Below are positions 57,006 to 64,000 of a DNA stretch of 64,000 bases, piece after piece. How positions within the stretch are numbered: the stretch's first letter is position 1; every line of letters starts with the position of its first letter. The stretch lies in NCBI GenBank assembly GCA_023014335.1, contig JAECYW010000008.1, forward strand, positions 1,860,001 to 1,924,000, in the 5' to 3' direction. The notes below the pieces were generated by a model, which saw nothing but the letters and a program-made list of their open reading frames with translations, was not told where the DNA came from and made no database searches. The DNA is from Galerina marginata (Eukaryota > Basidiomycota > Agaricomycetes > Agaricales > Galerinaceae). Made by a program: the position numbers and the translations under genes.

Positions 57006-58612
57006 ACTTGGTCAGAGGCCATTGCTGCGCATGGCAAAAACAAGTTCTTACTTTGGGGTGAGGCAGTGCCTGAAGACTTACACTGTTATTAAATAAATAC
57101 ATATTAAATATGTAAATAATATGTAGTCCGCTCAAATCTGAACTGATTGGGATGATCTTATACTCAAAAAAAGCAGAAAAATGAGGCGGATCTAACAAGT
57201 CTAAAATCTGGCCCTGATTTTTACAATTTTTTTGATTACAAGTTCTTACGTAGTAAAAGAACTTGTTTTCTACACTAGATAGCAGAAGGAAATGGTTTCT
57301 AACGCAATGGTTGGAAATTCTCCCACTGCTATAGTGACCCTGCATGATTTCTGTATCTCAGCCATTACTGGGCCAATTTTTATGATCTTGGTATCAAAAA
57401 ATTCGTAAAAATCAGGGCTTTCATGTGGCATGTGTATCCAGGGTCGATTAGGTCATGTGACCTGTTCACACGACCCAAAAAACGCAAATTTGTGTAAATT
57501 TACACTTAAAATGAATTTCAGTGAGCTAGATAGGCTAAAATGTGTTGCCCAGACCAATCTAAAATAATGTACAAATATTTACATATGTTTTGCAATGATG
57601 TCATGGTGTCAAATCTGGCAAACAGCCAGCTCAACTTGGTGAAAATCCGAAAATTGGTGTTAAACTGACTGGACAACCCATAAAAGGCACACCAAACATT
57701 GAAAAACATGACCAAATAACATGAAAATAATGTTTTAGAAGCTTACATAATCAAACTCACAGCAGGACTTTGTGCAAATCGCTTGAAATCAGTTAAGGCA
57801 CCAAGTTAGACCAAAATATTCTGAGGGATATGTCATGTGATATGTGTGCACAGACCATCTCTTAGGTAAAAAAAACATCATTAGTATTTTTATTTTATTT
57901 TAATGCCTTTAAAATCTCTTAAAATGGCTTATTTACTGTGTATTTCAAACAATATTCCGCATTTGGTAAGTCACATGAAAATGTGACAATACATATGTGA
58001 CACCATTTTATAGCCCTGATTTTTCTGATAATTACACACTTTATTTCAAGGCAATCTGATAAAAACTAAGCGACGTATGAATTAATCTTGTTACAAGTTC
58101 TTACGTAGTAAAAGAACTTGTTTTCTACACTAGATAGCAGAAGGAAATGGTTTCTAACGCGATCGTTCGAAATTCTCCCACTGCTATAGTGACCTTGCAT
58201 GGTTTCTGTATCTTAGCCATTACTGGGCCAATTTTTATGATCTTGGTATCAAAAAAATCATAAAAATCAGGGCCAGATTTTAGACTTGTTAGATCCGCCT
58301 CCCTTTTCTGCTTTTTTTGAGTATAAGATCATCCCAATAGCTTCAGATTTGAGCGGACTATGCATTATTTACTTATTTAACCTTTATTTATAGTCGGACT
58401 CACCTAGAAAGTAAGAACTTGTTTTTGCCATGTGCAGCAATGACCTCTGACCAAGTACCAAGATCATAAAAATTGGCCCAGTAATGGCTAAGATACAGAA
58501 ACCATGCAGGGTCACTATAGCAGTGGGAGAATTTCGAACGATCGCGTTAGAAACCATTTCCTTCTGCTATCAAGTGTAGAAAACAAGTTCTTTTACTATG
58601 TAAGAACTTGTA
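57006..58612 (-). mobile_element. HLE-15: minus element containing a nested plus element (57237-58456)
   Basis: The outer element runs ACTTGGTCAGAGG 57006 to AAGAACTTGTA 58612. The inner one runs TACAAGTTCTTA 57237 to CTCTGACCAAGT 58456, with heads at 57237 and about 58096. Removing the inner element gives tttttttgat|accaagatc, the standard family sequence, with no duplication. Removing the outer one restores TAV-D-HGEADIDN in the host frame. Both lack the central palindrome. The outer right flank is atcatggtg. Confidence 0.9.
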
Positions 58613-59973
58613 ATCATGGTGAAGCAGACATTGATAACATGTCAAGGGCACAATTTTGTCAATCTGTCACCAATGAGATGCGGAATCAGGTTCGTAAGTT
58701 CTTTTTTCTTTTTTTATGCTTTGCATACTCATATTTGATGCAGATTATGCTGTTCCTGAGCTTAAGGGCTGACAGAATCTCCCATGGGGTGGTCTGACTG
58801 ACCGAGCTCTCAAGCATTGCTTCCATATTAATGGATGGTCTGATCTTGTGGTTCCTACCTACCCTCACCAAGGCCTTTTTGATCCTGCAAAGCAGTCTTT
58901 GCTAGCATGGAAACATTTAGACACCTTGCTCAAGTCTGGATCTCTTCACTTTGCTTCTTGGACTAAAGGTAAATTTGTTTTTGTGTTTTTTATAATTCTT
59001 CTGTTTAACTATGCCAACTTTAGAAGAAAAGACAATTCCAGTTGGTTCTGTTGAATATTTCAAGATTTCTTTGCTTTTGACTCTAGATGGAAAACCACTT
59101 GTGTTGATTGAAGATCTGAAGCAGGCTTCGAAGATGGTCCGAAAACCTGTCACTATCACTGCTCCTGCTGGTTTACAATCTGTTCAGCCACCTACTACAG
59201 CAGTCCCTTTTTTTCCACGGAAATCCTCAATATCCACCAAATCTGCTGTAGCTGATTGCCAAGCTTATTCATCTCCTACTGCTATGCAGATTGATTCAAT
59301 TGCACAGTTTTCTCCACTTTTCGACCCATCAGCAGCTGACAAAGCTAAAATCGCAAAATATCAGAAGGAAATCTAACGTCTTGAAGCTCGTGCATTAGCA
59401 AAGAAATGCACCCCAATGGATGAGTATTTTGATCAATATACGGTTCTTGGGCCTGATCAAATTCCAACTGGGGCTACTCATGAGCTTCATAGCTTCCACT
59501 CCTCCGATATCATTTTACGCCACTCTGCATCAATCCCAAAACAGACTGCATTTCCCTATTGTAGTGAAATTGGTCGCTCTTAACCTGCCCAGTCTTTAAA
59601 GTTTCAGTCACGTGTTTCAGGTTCAAAAGTCTCTCCCAATTCATTCTATCAGAAGCCTAACCCTTTGGCTCCCTCGAAACGTGCACTTCCTCCTCATCAC
59701 CTTGCGGCACGTGTTGTTCCATCAGCCCCAAAGAAGAGTTCAACAAAAGCTGCATCTTCACGCTCTGTATCCGATCCCAATCATCAATCTTCAGCTTCAG
59801 CTCCTGTGACTCATCCCTATCGACAAACTGCCTCAGATCCACTTCATGTCCATTTTGACCCCACTCTCGAAAAATCATCTAGTAAAGAAGATGAGATGGA
59901 CACTGTGTCTGCTTCACACGATTGTTTTTACAAGCAATGTTATAGGAGATCTGGCATTGAAGGACCCAGTTGA

Positions 59974-60630
59974 GAAGTCTTCCGAAATGAACCACACCAC
60001 TAACTAGGTTTTTGGATAATGAGACCCTACTGGTAGTTTCCAATGTTTTGTTTGATTTTTGTGCCAGACTTCTTAAATGCCTATGTCAATAGCCTCTTTC
60101 TAGGTTTACATTGTCTATATTTGCAGTCTTGTCTTGTTTCTTCCATGTGACAATATTGTTTTTGGTTTATATTTTATGTGCAGGTTCAATATGCTATTTT
60201 CACTTTGTTTTCTCTAATTTTCTTGCATTTGTGTTATATATTCTTTCTACTTGATTTTGATCTTTTTTAATTTTACTCATATTCCCATTTTAATTCTCTG
60301 TTTTTTTTTTGTTATATATTCTTTTTACTTGATTTTGATCTGTTTTAATTTTACTCATATTTCCATTATAATTCTCTGTTTTTTCTTGTCATTATATTAG
60401 ATTCTACCTTTACTGTTTATTTTTCAGCTTCTTTAGGCATTATTCCTCTGGACTGGAACTACTGTGGGCAGTTATTCAGTGATTTCTCTTGTAATTTGAG
60501 CATTTTCTCTGTCCAGTCTTTACTCTTTGGCATTATCTGCAGTGTTGATTGTTGTTGGTTGCCTGTTCATTGCATTTTGACCCACTGGTAGTTTTCGTCG
60601 CATCAGCTTAACCAGTTGGGGGTTGCAAAT
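59974..60630. other. T-rich downstream DNA, no gene seen
   Basis: A pyrimidine-rich tract follows the decayed gene. It contains an approximate tandem duplication of about 78 bp (60232-60306 and 60311-60385; 'cttgattttgatctttttt aattttactcat' type), plus T-runs. No frame above 60 codons that looks coding. It could be the 3' UTR and downstream region. Confidence 0.4.
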
Positions 60631-61058
60631 TACAAGTTCTTACGTAGTAAAAGAACTTGTTTTCCGGCCTGCATAGCAGGCAGAAATGGTTTCTAACGCA
60701 ATCGTTCGAAATTCTCCCACTGCTATAGTGACCCTGCATGGTTTCTGTATCTCAGCCATTACTGGGCCAATTTTCATGATCTTGGTATCAAAAAATTCGT
60801 AAAAATCAGGGCCTTCCTGGTCATGTGACCAGGCAATTTTAGGCTTGCTAGATCCGCCTCATTTTTCTGCTTTTTTTGAGTATAAGATCATCCCAATCAG
60901 TTCAGATTTGAGCGGACTGTCCATTATTTCCTTATTTAACATTTATTTATTTAATTCCTTATTTAATATCCATTATTTAATCACAGGTCTCTAGGTACTG
61001 ACTCACCCCAAAGTAAGAACTTGTTTTTGCCATGCGCAGCAATGGCCTCTGACCAAGT
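60631..61058 (+). mobile_element. HLE-16: short element (428 bp)
   Basis: TACAAGTTCTTA after T 60630, ending CTCTGACCAAGT at 61058. The 'ccggcctgcatagcagg' head, and a palindrome with one change (GGTCATGTGACC). A short duplicated 'tatttatttaattccttatttaa' stretch in the tail makes it longer than its relatives. The empty site is ttgcaaat|ggaattac. Confidence 0.85.
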
Positions 61059-61360
61059 GGAATTACACGTCTTGGCGATAATCTCGGAACTCGGACAATC
61101 AGCTCCAACACATGGAAGTAGATGATGCAATCCTGCCAATGACTTGCTCAATGGAATTACACGTCTTGGCAAAGCTCCAACAGATTCCCATGGAAGTAGA
61201 TGATGCAATCATGTCAATGACTTGCTCCATGGAATTACATGCGTTGGTCATAATCTCAGGACTTGGACAATCAGCTTCAACATATTCCTATGGAAGTAGA
61301 TGATGCAATTGAACTCAGCACTCAAAATCCAGCCAATGACTTGCTTCACGGAATTACCTC
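61059..61360. repeat. Degenerate minisatellite, units of about 78-119 bp
   Basis: Blocks starting GGAATTACACGTCTTGG recur at 61059, 61153, 61231 and 61350. Each is followed by 'catggaagtagatgatgcaat' and 'aatgacttgctc' motifs. A frame encoding EVDDAI and MTCSMELH repeats across part of it but is not conserved in length. It may be a decayed repetitive coding region. Confidence 0.6.
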
Positions 61361-63041
61361 TTCCCTAGACCCTCCAAATAATATATGCTTAGTGAAATAT
61401 TTTGAGGAAATATTTGTCTGGCACCAAAAAATGTTTAGTGTAGAAAATATTATCTGATTGGCCAATATATATTTGGTATACAGCATTATTTAGCAAAAGA
61501 ACAGTATAACAGGCCCAGTTGGCAAGGTCAGATTTTTTATAATACTTATGTTGTTGATAAATTGTAGTTGGCACAGAAACCATCTCTACCAGCACAGCTT
61601 TTATCTGCACTTATATTCACCCAGCCAAGAGAAATATTCTAGTCATGCACCAAGTGCTACTCAGAGAGTGAATCAATACAGAATGAAATATCATAATCAC
61701 TAAGTTTGTTGGCAATGATACCATCTCTATCAACACAGCTCTTATCTAAATTGATATGTACTGTTAAGACTGAGTGTGATGTTCCGAAACTCCAAGGTTC
61801 CTACAAAATGCAGAATGCAGAACTGGACGAACAGGGCTTTGGCCTCTGCTATGAACTGTGCCTAGCCTAATGACGAGCCCCAATTTATGGTTGGGAGACT
61901 AGTAGATCAGCACCTTGCCCTAAGATGTATTTCAGAAGTGTACAACCTTGATATATGAGAGTGATGAGAAGCAAAGGTTATGCAGGTGAATAAACTAATA
62001 TTCAGACTGAAGATCTAATGTGTAATTACAAGTGAAAAGCAGAGTTGTCCCCCAACTCTGCAATTCCAAAACTTGGAAAGACCTCAGTAAGATATACTGT
62101 GGAAAGAAGCCTTGGGACCTGATTCTTACCAACATAAGGATAACATGAGAATCATGTGGGAAGGAATGAACAATTCCGAGAAGTAGAAGAAAGAATGTTC
62201 ATCCACATTCTGGCTGGAATGAAAGATGCTTTGGAATGGGAACCTAGAAAGTAAAGAACTTAGAATTGGATCATGACATGTACTAAGACAATGTGAAATA
62301 ATTCAGTGCCAGAATGCAGATTGGAATTACTGATTTAGATGGCAAAAGTACCATCTCTATCAGCACAGCTTTGATCTGGACTTGCTCTTAGTGCCTTATA
62401 TTCTTCATATCAAATACATTGCACCCCTTAGATGCTAATGTTTCTGATATCAATACATTGAACATAACTTTAGCTGCTTATATTCATGTGGTGCTATAAC
62501 TACAGGAAATTTAATAGCTATATATATATAATATTTGAATTATTTCAAATTACATTTCTTCCTGTTTGCTGTATGGGGTAGACCTGTGCCTAATGAAATG
62601 TCATTACAGCATGTTCATAGCTGTCCTGGAAAGGCTGCAAACTTTTTTTTTGGTTTGAGGACCCCTGCCACCAGAGGAGGGTGGAATATATTTCTAGAGT
62701 ACAAAACTTTGCCAAGCCGTCACACAAAAATTTTGATTTTGGTCCCAAAATATATTCTGGAAAATTTGTTTTTGAAGAATATTTGTTCCTGGCAAAACAT
62801 TTCTGGTATGAGACCCCAGCCACCACCTGTCAACAAAATATATTTCAACCGTCACAAGAAAATTATTGAATAATTTTTGTTTTTGTAAACTTTATTTTAA
62901 ACACTAGAAAATATTCTCAAAAGTAGTGAATTATTGTTGAAAAATATTATTCTTACAGATGTTCTCAGCCTACCTTTAGATTGTATTTTCTATCAGGAAT
63001 TAATCAACCTAAGAGGTTAGGTCCAGGGGGTCACTAAAGTG
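61361..63041. other. AT-rich DNA with three dispersed 40-bp motifs, no gene seen
   Basis: The phrase ACCATCTCTATCAGCACAGC with a following 'ttttatctg' recurs in variant form near 61580, 61712 and 62350, spaced irregularly. The stretch 62640-62870 has internal similarity ('gaccccagccaccac', 'gacccctgccaccag', 'aatatatttc'). No supported coding sequence or mobile-element end was found. The segment stops abruptly at HLE-17. Confidence 0.35.
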
Positions 63042-63876
63042 TAAACTGACTGGATAACCCATAAAAGGCACACCAAACATTGCCAAACATGACCAAATAA
63101 CATGAAAATAATGTTCTAGAAGCTTACATAATCAAACTCACAGCAGGACTTTGTACAATTGCATTGGATTTGGTAATGCACCAACTTGGACCAAAATATT
63201 CTCAGGGATATGTCATGTGATATGTGTGCACAGACCACCTGTTAGGTAAGAAAACATCATCTGTATTTTTATTTTATTTTAATGCCTTTAAATCTCCTAA
63301 TATAGTGTATTTCAAACAACATTCCGCATTTGGTAAGTCACATAAAGGTGTGACAATACATATGTGACACCATCTTTTAGCCCTGATTTTTCTGATAATT
63401 ACACACTTTGTTTCAAGGCAATCTGATAAAAGCTAAGCGACGTATGAATTAATCTTCTTATAAGTTCTTATTGTAGTCTAATAATTAATCTTGTTACAAG
63501 TTCTTACGTAGTAAAAGAACTTGTTTTCCGGCCTGCATAGCAGCCAGAAATGGTTTCTAACGCAAGCATTCAAAATTCTCCCACTCATACAGTGACCCTG
63601 CATGGTTTCATATCTCAGCTATTACTGGGCCAATTTTTATAATCTTGGTATCAAAAAAATTGTAAAAATCAGGGCCTTCCTGGTCACGTGACCAGTTGAT
63701 TTTAGGTTTGTTAGAACCGCCTTATTTTTCTGCTTTTTTTGAGTATAAGATCATCCCAATTGGTTTAGATTTGAGCGGACTATGCATTATTTACTTATTT
63801 AACCTCTATTTATGACTTACCTTGAAAGAAAGTAAGAACTTGTTTTTGCCATGCGCAGCAATGGCCTCTGAACAAG
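63042..63876 (+). mobile_element. HLE-17: 5'-truncated element
   Basis: It starts inside the 700-bp middle (taaactgactggataaccc), runs into a complete head at 63495 and ends with GAACAAGT at 63876. The missing 5' unit shows that the element can lose its outermost head and still contain a full internal one. Head variant 'ccggcctgcatagcagcc' is slightly diverged. Confidence 0.8.
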
Positions 63877-63950
63877 TCAATTTATCCAACAACATCCTTT
63901 ACATGATTCACATGCCTCAAAATATATTGCTAATCATGAGAAACGTGTTG
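63877..63950 (+). other. Short host segment between two HLE pieces
   Basis: Open in one frame as FIQQHPLHDSHASKYIANHEKRVDD. This could be a gene fragment, but it is too short to name. It is cut on the right by an incomplete HLE. Confidence 0.3.
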
Positions 63951-64000
63951 ATGATCTTATACTCAAAAAAAGCAGAAAAATAAGGCGGTTCTAACAAACC
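63951..64000 (-). mobile_element. HLE-18: minus-oriented fragment at the window edge
   Basis: The sequence GATCTTATACTCAAAAAAAG continues into the standard tail. The 3' terminal hairpin and CCAAGT end are absent, so it is truncated on the left. It extends beyond the window. Confidence 0.65.

Larger units (their letters stand above)
54478..59973 (+). pseudogene. Decayed multi-exon host-like gene, one segment inverted, four HLEs inside
   Basis: Coding pieces: 54478-54540 and 54924-55575 (+), 55956-56420 read on the minus strand, 56781-57005 (+), then 58613-59973 (+). After placing the inverted piece the right way round and dropping the HLEs, all junctions are in frame: CRV-N-FWNEFQQW, IAG-S-SASRKLIE and TAV-D-HGEADIDN. 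In-frame stops occur at 54526, 58770, 59374 and 59581 (TAA, TGA, TAA, TAA). Each is one C-to-T change from CAA or CGA, so the gene is dead. Content: a Ser/Asp-rich region, a helical charged region (YAEYKKLSDEDQEAFRIKVRKELEEF), ALKHCFHINGWSDLVVPTYPHQGLFDP, a PVGSVEYFKI segment and a basic Ser/Pro-rich tail ending GIEGPS at 59973. I do not recognise the family. It may be one of the large mushroom families linked to transposons. Confidence 0.6.

Noticed and set aside
62535..62873. 112-residue frame as a gene
   Set aside because: It runs through a duplicated AT-rich non-coding stretch, has no domain and no splice or stop context that supports it.

Overview
The window looks like a repeat-dense chromosomal segment of a filamentous basidiomycete (Agaricomycetes type). 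The signs are short 48-61 nt GT-AG introns, a cupin/JmjC-like protein of the kind common in mushroom genomes, a SET-domain protein, a 2OG-Fe(II) dioxygenase-like gene, and Helitron, LINE and Tc1/mariner elements. No bacterial features, rRNA or tRNA were recognised. Host-type genes occupy less sequence than mobile DNA.

Layout. 1-660: 3' end of an unknown gene (+). 920-5812: SET-domain gene (-), split by a 3.8-kb repeat element. 5887-6298: 31-bp minisatellite. 6757-10044: second tandem repeat element. 10398-13389: decayed 2OG-dioxygenase-like gene (-), carrying a MITE-like insert and cut at its 5' side by a LINE (13389-20037, -). 21725-23345: GC-rich block of unknown nature. 23704-30221: intact-looking many-exon JmjC-like gene (+). 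30439-33356: Tc1/mariner-type transposon with TA target duplication. About 30392-43902: a Helitron-type element (Hel1; Rep, Pif1-like helicase, cysteine-protease-like domain). 43903-44279: LINE 3' relic. 45268-54161: a second, complete Helitron-type element (Hel2). 54478-59973: decayed host-like gene (+), one piece of which is inverted. 59974-63041: AT-rich DNA and minisatellites. The right end holds further repeat copies.

The unifying feature is one short repeat family, called HLE here, with 16 full insertions, a 5'-truncated seventeenth and a fragment at the window edge. Every end-complete copy starts TACAAGTTCTTA and ends CAAGT, sits after a host T, and makes no clear target duplication. 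It has a 12-bp inverted repeat that is terminal at the 5' end but 34 nt inside the 3' end, followed by a GCCAT..ATGGC hairpin. Hel2 has the same plan (empty site recoverable to the base), and Hel1 has an almost identical 3' end. HLEs are therefore best read as non-autonomous Helentron/Helitron2-like (HINE-type) elements mobilised in trans by such helicases. Removing HLEs on paper restores the reading frames of the SET gene, Hel1 (three times), the LINE and the 54-60 kb gene, the introns of the JmjC gene, a LINE poly(A) tail and another HLE. Several HLEs carry tandem copies of their 5' half (about 856 bp), consistent with rolling-circle multimerisation. Two oppositely oriented HLEs have inverted the DNA between them, as the reading frame proves.

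Both helicase genes visible here are broken, so the active source should lie elsewhere in the genome. All identifications come from reading motifs; no database search was run.
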